Part shown: positions 8,487-16,448 of the stretch, one piece after another
Layout of the letters: the number at the start of each line of letters is the position of its first letter
Numbering within the stretch: the stretch's first letter is position 1
NCBI GenBank assembly: GCA_910579085.1
Contig: CAJTRU010000006.1
Coordinates: 1 to 30,264 of the forward strand
DNA: 30,264 nt
Reading direction: 5' to 3'
From: an uncultured Lachnospiraceae bacterium
GTDB taxonomy: Bacteria > Bacillota > Clostridia > Lachnospirales > Lachnospiraceae
Notes under the pieces: model-generated
What the model was told of the DNA's origin: nothing
Database searches by the model: none
What the model saw: only the letters and a program-made list of their open reading frames with translations
Position numbers and translations under genes: made by a program

Positions 8487-8498
8487 CTTTATTTCCTA

Positions 8499-8723
8499 TT
8501 AATTTTTATGACTTTCAACAAAATCAACTATATCTTTAACAGTAACAATAGCCTCTGGGTCTTCTACAGAGATGTCAAACTCATCCTCAATATCATTGAT
8601 AATCTGGAATAAGTCCAAAGAATCAGCATCTAAATCATCTTTTACATTAGTATCTAAAGTGATTTCCTCTTCATCCTTGCCTGTCTGCTCTGCAATAATC
8701 TCCCTGATTTTCTCAAATACCAT
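8499..8723 (-). CDS. acpP: Acyl carrier protein
   Basis: ACP carries the growing acyl chain on a phosphopantetheine arm. The 74-residue acidic protein has the attachment motif DADSLDLFQIIND with Ser35 as the modified residue, and the usual acidic helix II. AGGAGG lies eight bases before the ATG. Strong hairpins sit on both sides of the gene (8443-8486 and 8768-8795). Confidence 0.97.
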   Translation of the reverse strand: MVFEKIREIIAEQTGKDEEEITLDTNVKDDLDADSLDLFQIINDIEDEFDISVEDPEAIVTVKDIVDFVESHKN

Positions 8724-8767
8724 AACTTTTTCCTCCTAAAATTATATTAATTTAAAAATATATGATA

Positions 8768-8795
8768 CGCTGTTACAGCCTGGCTGTATACAGCG
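8768..8795 (-). other. Hairpin between fabH and acpP
   Basis: CGCTGT (8768-8773) pairs with ACAGCG (8790-8795), and ACAGC (8775-8779) with GCTGT (8783-8787), around a three-base loop. In the mRNA it is followed a few bases later by ATTTTTAAAT. It may attenuate or be a processing site ahead of acpP. Confidence 0.6.
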
Positions 8796-8802
8796 GAACA
8801 TC

Positions 8803-9777
8803 CTACCATGAAACCAGCATAGTCCCCCATGTCATTCCCCCGCCAAAGCCTGTAAGAATAACTTTGTCACCTCTTTCAATTAAGCCTTTCTCATTTAATT
8901 CATTAAGCGCTATAGGAATACTAGCTGATGAAGTATTGCCATACCTGTCTATATTCATATAAAACTTCTCATGTGGTATACCCAGTTTATTGGAAATCAC
9001 ATCCACAATCCTTGTATTTGCCTGGTGTGGCACTACAAATTTTATCTCATCTGACGTTACACCTGCATTTTTTAATACCCTTTCAACACTCTTTACTACT
9101 GACTTTGTAGCAAATTTAAAAACTTCCCTTCCGTTCATATTAACATACCATAAAGGGTCTGGTTCTTCTTTTTTATCATTAAATACATTCTTACATTCTG
9201 TATGGCCCTCTGTAAGTATATCATATAATTCACCTTTTGAACCAATTTCTTCTTCTATTATACCATCTGTCTGGGATTTCTCAACATATGCACCACCAGC
9301 GCCATCACCAAAAAGCACACATGTAGAACGGTCAGACCAGTCAACAATCTTTGAAAGTGTTTCAGCGCCGATTACTACCGCATTATTATATATGCCTGTC
9401 TTTATGTATTTATCTGCAATACTTAAAGCAAACATAAAACCGCTGCATGCGGCTGTTATATCAAATGCCACTGCATTTGATGCCCCTATCTCTTTTTGCA
9501 CCATACATCCAAGTGAAGGTGTACCATAATCAGCCGTAACGGTTGCTATAATTATTAAATCAATATCTTCAGCATTTTTCCCTGCCCTCTCCAGAAGCTG
9601 CCTGGCTGTATTAACAGCAAGTTCAGAGGTGTTCTCACCTGATGATATATGCCTTTCCTTTATACCTGTACGCTGGGTTATCCACTCATCGCTTGTATCT
9701 ACCACCTTTGCCATATCATCATTTGTGATAACCTGTCCAGGGGCATATGCACCTGTAGCAATTATTCTTGTTGTCAT
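8803..9777 (-). CDS. fabH: 3-oxoacyl-ACP synthase III (initiating condensing enzyme)
   Basis: FabH condenses an acyl-CoA primer with malonyl-ACP. The 324-residue protein has the full Cys-His-Asn triad: Cys111 in ITAACSGFMFAL, His251 in VVPHQANTRI and Asn281 in YGNTSSASIP. The end, GFGGGMTWGTMLV, is typical. TAGGAG lies about nine bases before the ATG. It is the first enzyme gene after the regulator. Primer preference (acetyl or branched) cannot be read from the sequence. Confidence 0.96.
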   Translation of the reverse strand: MTTRIIATGAYAPGQVITNDDMAKVVDTSDEWITQRTGIKERHISSGENTSELAVNTARQLLERAGKNAEDIDLIIIATVTADYGTPSLGCMVQKEIGASNAVAFDITAACSGFMFALSIADKYIKTGIYNNAVVIGAETLSKIVDWSDRSTCVLFGDGAGGAYVEKSQTDGIIEEEIGSKGELYDILTEGHTECKNVFNDKKEEPDPLWYVNMNGREVFKFATKSVVKSVERVLKNAGVTSDEIKFVVPHQANTRIVDVISNKLGIPHEKFYMNIDRYGNTSSASIPIALNELNEKGLIERGDKVILTGFGGGMTWGTMLVSW

Positions 9778-9815
9778 AATACTGTTACTCCTATCTGGTA
9801 TTTAGATGTGCAGAA

Positions 9816-9836
9816 CCAGTCACCGCCCCGCACTGG
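9816..9836 (-). other. Small hairpin after the marR stop codon
   Basis: CCAGT (9816-9820) pairs with ACTGG (9832-9836) around a GC-rich loop, immediately after the regulator stop codon in the mRNA and followed by TTCTG. It is a weak attenuator or processing candidate between regulator and fabH. Confidence 0.4.
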
Positions 9837-10295
9837 CTAATACCCGCTGCACTGGTGTTCCTTCTGCGCCACAAAGTTATTAATGTTTGACAGAACCTTT
9901 GCAAGTATATCCATATCACCATCACAAAGCCCTTCTGTCATGGCATCCACCATATCCATATGGAACTTCTCATGTATATAATATACTTCCTTGCCCTGTT
10001 TAGTCAAACCAACTTTTACAATTCTTCTGTCTTTTTCACTCTTATATCTTCTGGCGTACCCTTTTTTGACAAGATTATTGATTGCAACGGTCAGTGTGCC
10101 AACTGTAATATGCAGCCTGCCCGCCACTTCACCCATGCTTTTATGTTCACCAGTCCCTATGGCTGCAATTGTATGGACTTCTGTCATAGACAATTTCCCC
10201 TTATACTCTTTTGCAACTGAAACAGCCTCAACATGCAGGATATTATCAAAAATCCAGACCAAATCCGAATTAATTGTTTCTAAAGCTTTATCCAT
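9837..10295 (-). CDS. fabT: FabT-like MarR-family regulator of fatty acid synthesis
   Basis: The product is 152 residues with a MarR winged helix: a recognition region MGEVAGRLHITVGTLTVAIN, and a wing with RRYKSEKDRRIVKVGLT. The sequence resembles streptococcal FabT along most of its length, including FDNILHVEAVSV near the start and HEKFHMDMVDAM near the end. FabT represses fab genes when bound to acyl-ACP; the same function here is inferred. An ATG at 10316 has no ribosome binding site, whereas the one at 10295 has AGGG about eight bases upstream. A TTTTG-N5-CAAAA palindrome just upstream is a likely autoregulatory site. It heads the operon. Confidence 0.88.
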   Translation of the reverse strand: MDKALETINSDLVWIFDNILHVEAVSVAKEYKGKLSMTEVHTIAAIGTGEHKSMGEVAGRLHITVGTLTVAINNLVKKGYARRYKSEKDRRIVKVGLTKQGKEVYYIHEKFHMDMVDAMTEGLCDGDMDILAKVLSNINNFVAQKEHQCSGY

Positions 10296-10319
10296 CCGAT
10301 TTTCCCTAATAAGCATTTG

Positions 10320-10334
10320 TTTTGTAAATCAAAA
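10320..10334. promoter_or_regulatory. Probable FabT operator
   Basis: TTTTG (10320-10324) and CAAAA (10330-10334) form a perfect inverted repeat with a five-base spacer. This fits the TTTGA-N3-TCAAA type of site known for streptococcal FabT on the outer bases and in the TCAAA half. It lies just downstream of the predicted transcription start, where a bound repressor would block the promoter. Confidence 0.55.
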
Positions 10335-10352
10335 TATTATATAATCAAGGAA

Positions 10353-10382
10353 AGTATATTCTATTATTATAGTGTTCGTCAA
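10353..10382 (-). promoter_or_regulatory. Promoter of the fatty acid operon
   Basis: On the minus strand TTGACG (10382-10377) and TATACT (10358-10353) are separated by 18 bases, giving a start near 10345. The FabT-like palindrome follows within about 25 bases. A second TATAAT (10343-10338) lies closer to the gene but has no good -35 box. Confidence 0.65.
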
Positions 10383-10472
10383 CAGTTCATTTATTGTAAT
10401 TTCTAATATATTTTTTGGGATTTTTTGTGCATAATGACAAAAATATCCAGATGCCCTATATAACTGGTTAAA

Positions 10473-10566
10473 TAGCAAAACGGATACCCGCAATCCGCTT
10501 GCTGCCTGCTAACTATAAAACCAGCCTCATTGCTGCTTAAGAAGCGTGTTTTAAAGGGCTGGCTTA
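10473..10566 (-). terminator. Tandem terminators after the cheY-like gene
   Basis: First stem in the mRNA: GGCTGG/CCAGCC (10557-10562 with 10521-10526) followed by TTTTATAG, with a small inner stem. Second stem: CGGAT/ATCCG (10481-10485 with 10493-10497) followed by TTTTGC. These should separate the flagellar-chemotaxis transcript from the fatty acid operon. Nothing coding is seen in the 10296-10644 gap. Confidence 0.65.
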
Positions 10567-10644
10567 TGGTAAATTTACAGCAGACAAAAAGGAACTATAT
10601 AGCAATATCTTTACCAGATATCCCAATACAGCCCCTCATATTTA

Positions 10645-11052
10645 TCAGTCTTCTTTTTTTTCTGCTGCTGCAAGATGTTCTTCCCTGTGCTTTCTTAACA
10701 GTTCAAGTGTTGCCAGGAGCACATCATCTTCCCAAGGCTTAGGTATAAGGTACTTAACACCAATTGCACGCACTTCTTCAAGTGTACCTGAATCGCAGAG
10801 CGAACTAAGCATAAGAATTGTGACATCAGGGTCTTTCTCCTTTAATATCTGGGCTGTTTCAAGCCCGTCAATACCTGGCATAATTATATCAAGCACCACC
10901 ATATCCGGACGGAGTTCTTCATACATCTTTATGCCTTCTTCGCCATTTTTCGCATAACCAATAACTTCATACCCATTTTCTTCAACAATATCTTTAATCT
11001 GTTTAGAAGCAAATGGCGAATCATCTACTACTAAAATAGTTGTTTTATCCAT
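10645..11052 (-). CDS. CheY-like single-domain response regulator
   Basis: The 135-residue receiver domain has the acidic pair Asp10/Asp11 (VVDDS), phospho-acceptor Asp55 (MVVLDIIMPG), Ser83 in the switch position (MLSSL) and Lys105 (IPKPW). A charged tail (HREEHLAAAEKKED) follows, with no output domain. The ATG has GGAGG seven bases upstream. It lies 30 bases downstream of a CheX-type phosphatase gene, suggesting the two act on the same phosphosignal. It may be the motor CheY or an auxiliary one; main chemotaxis genes are not in the window. Confidence 0.88.
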   Translation of the reverse strand: MDKTTILVVDDSPFASKQIKDIVEENGYEVIGYAKNGEEGIKMYEELRPDMVVLDIIMPGIDGLETAQILKEKDPDVTILMLSSLCDSGTLEEVRAIGVKYLIPKPWEDDVLLATLELLRKHREEHLAAAEKKED

Positions 11053-11082
11053 TTGTCATCCTCCTTTAAATTATGCATACCA

Positions 11083-11532
11083 TTAATAGTAAACCGAAAC
11101 ACGGATTACACCTATATCAGTTTGATAATATAAAACCACATTTTTAGATTTTCTATCTTCTTCCCCGATTGTCTCACCTTTATCCAGGAACACCGGAACT
11201 GTCAGCCTTGATGCACCCCCTATTTTATTATTTATATTAGACAAAGCACAGCCACATACAATGTTTATATATTCATTAATATAAAGCAGTTTCTCATCTT
11301 CAGAGGCTGCTGTTCCGCCATTCATAACGTAAATAATATGTTCATAAACATCAGATGAAATTTCACAAACTACCAGGGAATTAAACTTTCCCTTTGTAAA
11401 TACAGAACCGGTATAACTATTATCTCTTCTTAAATCTCCATCTGCTCCTCTTCTAAGATTTAATGAAGCTATTTTTTTAGATACCGATACGAAAGCACAA
11501 TCGAAAATCTCATCTACCTCCATATCTGTCAA
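11083..11532 (-). CDS. CheX-type chemotaxis phosphatase
   Basis: The protein has the CheC/CheX phosphatase signature ExxN in the helix NEYINIVCGCALSNIN, followed by strands as in CheX. One such motif is seen, as in CheX, while CheC usually has two. CheX dephosphorylates CheY-P as a dimer. The start is uncertain. An ATG at 11559 overlaps the upstream stop codon (TAATG) but lacks a good ribosome binding site; a TTG at 11532 has GGAGG seven bases upstream and is preferred, giving 149 residues. Divergence from known CheX makes the assignment fairly, not fully, sure. Confidence 0.78.
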   Translation of the reverse strand: MTDMEVDEIFDCAFVSVSKKIASLNLRRGADGDLRRDNSYTGSVFTKGKFNSLVVCEISSDVYEHIIYVMNGGTAASEDEKLLYINEYINIVCGCALSNINNKIGGASRLTVPVFLDKGETIGEEDRKSKNVVLYYQTDIGVIRVSVYY

Positions 11533-11558
11533 AGAGCTCCCTCCTTTAAACTCAGACA

Positions 11559-11954
11559 TTAATTGCCCAGAAATCTCATCTTTGCACTAGTTGCCTTTTT
11601 ATCCTTTTGTGGTGCAGCTGTAACATAAAGATTGTTCAGCGAATTTGCCATATTCTGCTTGCACCCTGGGCAGAAACGGCCTGTAAGTATTGGCCTCCCA
11701 CACTTTTCACATTCTATTGAAACACCAGAATCTTTAGAAAAACTCAGCCTTTCCTCCCTTACCCACTTCTTTATCTGCTGCATTGGAACATCGTTTTCCT
11801 CTGCAACTTCCGGCATGCCTGCGCCTGGGTTTTCATATATATACTTCCTCACCTCCATAAATTTTTCTTCCATTTCCTTTTCGCAGGCTGGACAAAGTGA
11901 ATTGCCTGTATAATCAAATAAATTTCCACATTTTTTACAATTTCTGACATCCAT
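11559..11954 (-). CDS. YvyF-like flagellar operon zinc-ribbon protein
   Basis: The 131-residue protein has an N-terminal zinc ribbon (CKKCG at 6-10, CPAC at 21-24) and a helix-turn-helix-like middle: GMPEVAEENDVPMQQIKKWV, then REERLSF. A second Cys cluster follows (CEKCGRPI, FCPGC). This is the layout of the YvyF family of flagellar operon proteins. The gene follows comF by 18 bases, the same order as comFC-yvyF in Bacillus subtilis. GGAGGT lies seven bases before the ATG. It probably modulates flagellar gene expression; the exact role is not known. Confidence 0.85.
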   Translation of the reverse strand: MDVRNCKKCGNLFDYTGNSLCPACEKEMEEKFMEVRKYIYENPGAGMPEVAEENDVPMQQIKKWVREERLSFSKDSGVSIECEKCGRPILTGRFCPGCKQNMANSLNNLYVTAAPQKDKKATSAKMRFLGN

Positions 11955-11972
11955 ACCAGATACCTCCCTTCA

Positions 11973-12752
11973 TTAATATCCTTTTCCTATACAAGTACAT
12001 AAAAAATAGATACTTTCTATATGTTCACATTTTAAGGCATAAGAACACTCTTCTATTGTACTGCCTGTTGTATATATATCATCTATTATTATAACACACT
12101 TAACATTCTGATACAACTCCCGGGTTTGCTTTACTACTTCAAATGCTTTATGCAGGTTATCCTTTCTCTCCCTTTCTGAAAGTTCCTTCTGTGGGACAGT
12201 GTCCTTCCTGCGTACAACCAGGTTATGTATAACCTGTATCCCTGTAAGTTCCCCTAATATATCTGCTATAATTCCAGCCTGGTTATATCCCCTGTCCAGC
12301 ATCCTGTTAATATGTACAGGCACAGGTATTAATGCATCTGGCGATATGCCCTCTATCCACCCTCCATAAATTTTAAACATTTCCGCAGCATAAAACTTTG
12401 CATACTCCGCCCTCCCATAATACTTAAAACTTTCTATGGACTTCTTCATATATTTATTATACACAAATACTGCCCTCCCACAAATAAATGAAGTTTCTTT
12501 TTTCATGCAGTCCATACAAAATTCCCCATCACTCCCAAGGGGCTTGCCACATTTCATGCAGAAAGGGCTTTTTACAAGTTCTGCCTTGCTGGTACAGTCC
12601 TGGCATGTACTATTATCTTCCCCGGCTGGCAGCACCTTTCCACATACTGCGCATCTCCCTGGATATATAAATCCTGACAGTAGTTTTAATGTCTCTTTCC
12701 CATATTTTACATATTTAGACAAACCCTCCAGTATCCATTTCCTCCATTTCAA
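11973..12752 (-). CDS. comF: ComF-family phosphoribosyltransferase-like protein
   Basis: The 259-residue frame has two Cys clusters (CAVCGKVL, CQDC, CMKCG, CMDC), and the PRTase signature CVIIIDDIYTTGSTIEEC near the C-terminus. ComFC proteins are needed for DNA uptake in competent bacteria; other roles occur in non-competent hosts. No ATG is in frame before the first Cys cluster. The frame opens with TTG at 12752, overlapping the recD2 end by 38 bases; another TTG at 12722 has a GGAGG too close for normal spacing. The start is thus unsure, while the body is firm. Coupling to recD2 translation is likely. Confidence 0.88.
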   Translation of the reverse strand: MKWRKWILEGLSKYVKYGKETLKLLSGFIYPGRCAVCGKVLPAGEDNSTCQDCTSKAELVKSPFCMKCGKPLGSDGEFCMDCMKKETSFICGRAVFVYNKYMKKSIESFKYYGRAEYAKFYAAEMFKIYGGWIEGISPDALIPVPVHINRMLDRGYNQAGIIADILGELTGIQVIHNLVVRRKDTVPQKELSERERKDNLHKAFEVVKQTRELYQNVKCVIIIDDIYTTGSTIEECSYALKCEHIESIYFLCTCIGKGY

Positions 12753-14961
12753 CTATCCGCTGGCAAAGCCCCGAATAACGTTTCTGTTCATTTACATTTC
12801 CTATCATCTGGCTTATAACGGCGGCACTTCCTACTAATGTTACACATTTCTTAGCCCTTGTTACTGCTGTATAAAGAAGGTTTCTGTTTAGCAGCATTTT
12901 AGGGCCTCCTAGTACAGGTATAATTACAGCAGGGTATTCACTTCCTTGTGACTTATGTATCGTCACAGCATACGCAAGTTCCAGTTCATCCATTTCATTA
13001 AAAGCATATTTTGCAGTTTTTCCTTCTTCAAACTCAACTACAACAGCTTCTTCTATTTCCGAAATGCTCTTTATCACCCCTGTATCGCCATTAAAAACCC
13101 CTGTGCCATCCTCAAATATATCACCAAACCTGTTAGATTTAACCCATTTTATCTGGTAATTATTTTTCACTTGCATCACTTTGTCGTTTTCCCGGAAAAG
13201 TATTCCATGAAACTCTTTTTCTTTTTTGCCAGGTGATTTCATATTCATATAACCCTGCAAAATTTTATTCAGGTTTTCTACACCAAGTGTGCCTTTCCTT
13301 ACTGGCGTAAGCACTTGTATTTCATATGGCTCTGCACTAACATAAGGCGGCAGGTTTTTCATTATAAGCTGTACTACTACATTAATTACATCCTGGGGGT
13401 CTGCCCTTTCAAGATGGAAGAAATCCATATTTTTATTATCAAGCTTTATCTGCATACCAGCATTAATTTTATGCGCATTAGTTACAATTTCACTTTCTGC
13501 TGCCTGCCTGAAAATATGGTTAAGTTTTACCACATTACAAAACCCTGACTGTATCATGTCTTTTAATACATTGCCAGGCCCTACAGATGGAAGCTGGTTG
13601 GCATCTCCTGCCATTATAAGGCGCGTTCCAGGCACAAGTGCCTTTAAAAGTGCATGTAGCAGATATATGTCAACCATTGAAAACTCGTCTACTATAACAA
13701 CATCTGCCTCAAGTGGCTGTAATTCATTCCTTTCAAAATGCATGCCACCTTCAGGACCGCCTCCGTTTACGCCAAGCAGCCTGTGTATTGTCTGTGCTTC
13801 CCTGCCAGATGTTTCTGACATTCTTTTAGCAGCCCTTCCTGTTGGCGCTGCAAGAAGCACCTCAAGCCCTTCTTCCTCCAGTATTCCTATAATTGTATTA
13901 ATAGTGGTGGTTTTGCCTGTGCCCGGGCCTCCTGTTATTATAAGAACCCCGTCCAGGGCCGCATGGTAAACTGCCTGTTTCTGCAATTCATCAAGTACAA
14001 TTTCTTTCTGCTGGTTTGCCTGCGTCCTTCTCCCAAGTTCTGCCAGGTCAGCCGGGAAATGTATATTTAAGTCTAAAAGCATCCTTGCACAGTTCAGCTC
14101 CATATAATAAAGCCTGCTTATATAAAGACGCCTTTCTCCTCCTGTTTCCTGTATAACAATTTCTTTATCCAGTGCAAGGGCATCTGTTTCATGTGCAACA
14201 ATTTCCCTGTCTGTCATTAAAAGTTCTGTTGCAGCATTAACCAGTTCATTCTCTGGAAGATAACAATGTCCCTGTGCACCCGACTGCTGTAATGAATAAA
14301 TAATACCTGCACGTACCCTGTACTTTGAATTTGGCTGGAAGCCTGCTTTCTGGGCAATTGCATCTGCAAATTTAAAACCTATGCCTGATATGTCTTCTGC
14401 CAGTTTATAAGGGTTTTTACGGAGAACATCATAAATATCATCTTTGTAATATTTGTAAATTTTTACAGCCATATTTATGCTTATTCCATAATCCTGCAAA
14501 AACATCATCGCATGGCGTGTCTGTCTTTTTTCTGAAAACTGGCCTGCAATATTTACAGCCATTTTCATGCTTATTCCTTTAACCTCTGCAAGCCGCTCAG
14601 GTTCTTTTTCAATAATGCTGAAAGTATCCGCACCAAACTTCCTTACTATCCTTGCTGCAAGTGCAGGCCCTATTCCTTTTATAGCACCAGAGCCAAGGTA
14701 TCTTTCTGTTGCAAATTCGTCATCAGGTGTTTTTTCTTCATAACTTTCAACCTGTAACTGGCGTCCATAGTTCCTATGCACCACTTCATTGCCCCTGGCT
14801 AAAAGATATTCCCCTTCTGATACAAATGAAAAATATCCTACACAGCAGATTTCTTTTTCTTCCCCCTCCTCTTTTGAAGGGTCAGCCAGATATAATACCG
14901 TATAGCCATTTTCTTCATTACGGAATGTAATACGGTCTACATACCCTTCGGCTTCCATCAT
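12715..14961 (-). CDS. recD2: RecD2-type ATP-dependent DNA helicase
   Basis: RecD2 is a 5'-3' SF1B helicase in bacteria lacking RecBCD, acting in replication and repair. The 748-residue protein has the RecD2 N-terminal extension with helix-hairpin-helix segments (IKGIGPALAARI, VKGISMKMA). It also has Walker A GGPGTGKT (344-351), Walker B VVIVDEFSMVD, and C-terminal helicase motifs including AVTIHKSQGSEYP and LYTAVTRAKK. The frame is open to 15042, but the family start begins at the ATG ATG pair at 14961/14958 (MMEAEGYVDRITFRNEENG). AAGGGA lies about 12 bases upstream, rather far. A possible structured RNA precedes the gene. Confidence 0.95.
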   Translation of the reverse strand: MMEAEGYVDRITFRNEENGYTVLYLADPSKEEGEEKEICCVGYFSFVSEGEYLLARGNEVVHRNYGRQLQVESYEEKTPDDEFATERYLGSGAIKGIGPALAARIVRKFGADTFSIIEKEPERLAEVKGISMKMAVNIAGQFSEKRQTRHAMMFLQDYGISINMAVKIYKYYKDDIYDVLRKNPYKLAEDISGIGFKFADAIAQKAGFQPNSKYRVRAGIIYSLQQSGAQGHCYLPENELVNAATELLMTDREIVAHETDALALDKEIVIQETGGERRLYISRLYYMELNCARMLLDLNIHFPADLAELGRRTQANQQKEIVLDELQKQAVYHAALDGVLIITGGPGTGKTTTINTIIGILEEEGLEVLLAAPTGRAAKRMSETSGREAQTIHRLLGVNGGGPEGGMHFERNELQPLEADVVIVDEFSMVDIYLLHALLKALVPGTRLIMAGDANQLPSVGPGNVLKDMIQSGFCNVVKLNHIFRQAAESEIVTNAHKINAGMQIKLDNKNMDFFHLERADPQDVINVVVQLIMKNLPPYVSAEPYEIQVLTPVRKGTLGVENLNKILQGYMNMKSPGKKEKEFHGILFRENDKVMQVKNNYQIKWVKSNRFGDIFEDGTGVFNGDTGVIKSISEIEEAVVVEFEEGKTAKYAFNEMDELELAYAVTIHKSQGSEYPAVIIPVLGGPKMLLNRNLLYTAVTRAKKCVTLVGSAAVISQMIGNVNEQKRYSGLCQRIVEMEEMDTGGFV

Positions 14962-15020
14962 TAAAAATACCAGTCCCTTCTGTAAAAAATATATGGTTTT
15001 ATATACTATGAATTTAATAT

Positions 15021-15183
15021 ACAAAGAACAAAGCCACTGCACAAAGCAGCGGCCCGTTTATTACCGCGGAGACAGGGATGTAAAAGCTGTCCTATACCAT
15101 CCATGCCCGCACGCGGGTACCAGATATCCGCCCCCTAAGCAGACTTGTCAAAAATGCCTTGTAGCTTTCTGCTGGGTATCTGG
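15021..15183 (-). ncRNA. Possible structured RNA with terminator, upstream of recD2
   Basis: On the minus strand CCAGATA (15183-15177) pairs with TATCTGG (15126-15120), and AGCAGA (15173-15168) with TCTGCT (15143-15138) inside it. Next comes a CCCGC/GCGGG hairpin (15106-15117), then a GACAG/CTGTC hairpin. The last element is a strong GCCGCTGC/GCAGTGGC stem (15033-15053) with a T-rich tail. It could be a small RNA, a leader of recD2, or only the terminator of the flagellar unit. It does not carry the signatures of SRP RNA, RNase P RNA, tmRNA or a common riboswitch as far as can be judged by eye. Confidence 0.4.
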
Positions 15184-15190
15184 CTGTTTT

Positions 15191-15529
15191 TTATAAATCA
15201 TACTGTGTTTTCATCGAATCATATAACTGCTGTGCCAGGCCTAAACCACCGCCATCAACAATGGCATCAGCATATGTCTGGTTAAGCATAGTGCTGAAAT
15301 ACTGCATATATTCGCCCTTTTCATCCTCATTTTCAAGGGACTTTTTAGACTCCTCAATTATTTTCTGTACAAAATATGACTCAAAATCCTTGCAAACTTC
15401 CATAAGCTGGTCTGCATCTTCTGGTTTACCCATGCCATCAAGCTTATTCTGTAAAGAAGAACCTGCTTGAGAATTAATATTATTATAATATGTATTATAT
15501 ATTGACGATGTGTCTAATATAGAAGCCAT
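15191..15529 (-). CDS. FlgJ-type rod-binding protein (single domain)
   Basis: The 112-residue protein corresponds to the N-terminal rod-binding domain of FlgJ: LMEVCKDFESYFVQKIIEES, then an MLNQTYADAIVDGGGLGLAQQLYDSM tail split here by its glycines. It lacks the peptidoglycan hydrolase domain of the enterobacterial protein. It probably chaperones or caps the rod during export. GGTGG precedes the ATG. It is the third gene of the flgF-flgG-flgJ set, 22 bases after flgG. Confidence 0.85.
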   Translation of the reverse strand: MASILDTSSIYNTYYNNINSQAGSSLQNKLDGMGKPEDADQLMEVCKDFESYFVQKIIEESKKSLENEDEKGEYMQYFSTMLNQTYADAIVDGGGLGLAQQLYDSMKTQYDL

Positions 15530-15551
15530 TAAACCACCTTACCCTTCTTTA

Positions 15552-16370
15552 TTATGACCTGAGATTGTTAGCCTGCTGCAACATTTCATCTGAAGCCTGT
15601 ATTGCCTTGGAATTCATTTCATATGCACGCTGTGTAACAATCATGTCAACCATTTCATCTACCGCCTGTACACTGGAATGTTCAAGATAACCATGTTTTA
15701 CAACACTTCTTTTAAGGTTTGGGTCAAGCCCTTCAACCTTTGGCTCACCTGAAGCAAGCGATGCCCCAAGATAACTGCCACCAAGTTTATCAAGGCCAGA
15801 AGGGTTGTTAAACTGTGTCATCCCTATAGAAATATTTAATGGCACTGGGTTATTATCTTCACCTTTATAATACACATTGCCATAATTATCAAAATACAGC
15901 TTTGAAGCATCCAAGTCATTGGCAAATGTAATACGGTTGCCATTTGTGTCAAGGACTGCATAACCATCGGCTGTTGAAAGTGTCATTCCAGCAGTGTCAA
16001 CTGCCAGTATAAAATGCCCGTTCCTTGTATAACCTGTAGAACCGTCTGGCATTTCAACCATAAAGAAACCTTCACCATTTATACCAAAATCAAAATCACC
16101 CTCACTTGCAGTTAATTCACCATCACCATTATATGATGTTGTAATTGCTGCAACTTTAACACCCAGGCCAACCTGTGCACCTATTGGCTTAACAACGCCA
16201 TTTGTGTCATTAGTCCTTTCCTGTATTGTCTGGTATAAAAGTGACTGGAATGCTGTTGTTTCTTTCTTATAACCAGTTGTATTAATATTTGCCAGATTGT
16301 TTGATATAGTATCAAGACTGGTCTGCTGGGCTTTCATACCCGAAGCAGCAGTCCAAAGTGACCTCATCAT
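15552..16370 (-). CDS. flgG: Flagellar distal rod protein FlgG (FlhP-like)
   Basis: The 272-residue protein has the N-terminal rod motif SNNLANINTTGYKKE and the C-terminal motif DEMVDMIVTQRAYEMNSKAI. Both helices are needed for rod and hook polymer assembly. A longer frame to 16430 lacks support; the ATG at 16370 has AGGT about eight bases upstream, and the typical MMRSLWTAASGM start follows. It is paired with flgF and downstream of mreB/mbl, as flhP is in Bacillus subtilis. It is exported by the flagellar type III system, so no signal peptide is expected. Confidence 0.92.
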   Translation of the reverse strand: MMRSLWTAASGMKAQQTSLDTISNNLANINTTGYKKETTAFQSLLYQTIQERTNDTNGVVKPIGAQVGLGVKVAAITTSYNGDGELTASEGDFDFGINGEGFFMVEMPDGSTGYTRNGHFILAVDTAGMTLSTADGYAVLDTNGNRITFANDLDASKLYFDNYGNVYYKGEDNNPVPLNISIGMTQFNNPSGLDKLGGSYLGASLASGEPKVEGLDPNLKRSVVKHGYLEHSSVQAVDEMVDMIVTQRAYEMNSKAIQASDEMLQQANNLRS

Positions 16371-16448
16371 ATTAAAAGACCTGCCCTTCCCTGTACCAAA
16401 ATCCAGGAATGACTCCTGGCATAATGCCACATAAATATTTTACTATAA

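Noticed and set aside
15021..15183. SRP RNA, RNase P RNA, tmRNA or a common riboswitch
   Set aside because: Their conserved cores could not be found; only stems and a terminator are visible, so no family is assigned.
15191..15529. Frameshift or truncation of a full-length FlgJ
   Set aside because: Single-domain rod-binding proteins are normal in Firmicutes, and no hydrolase remnant follows in any frame.
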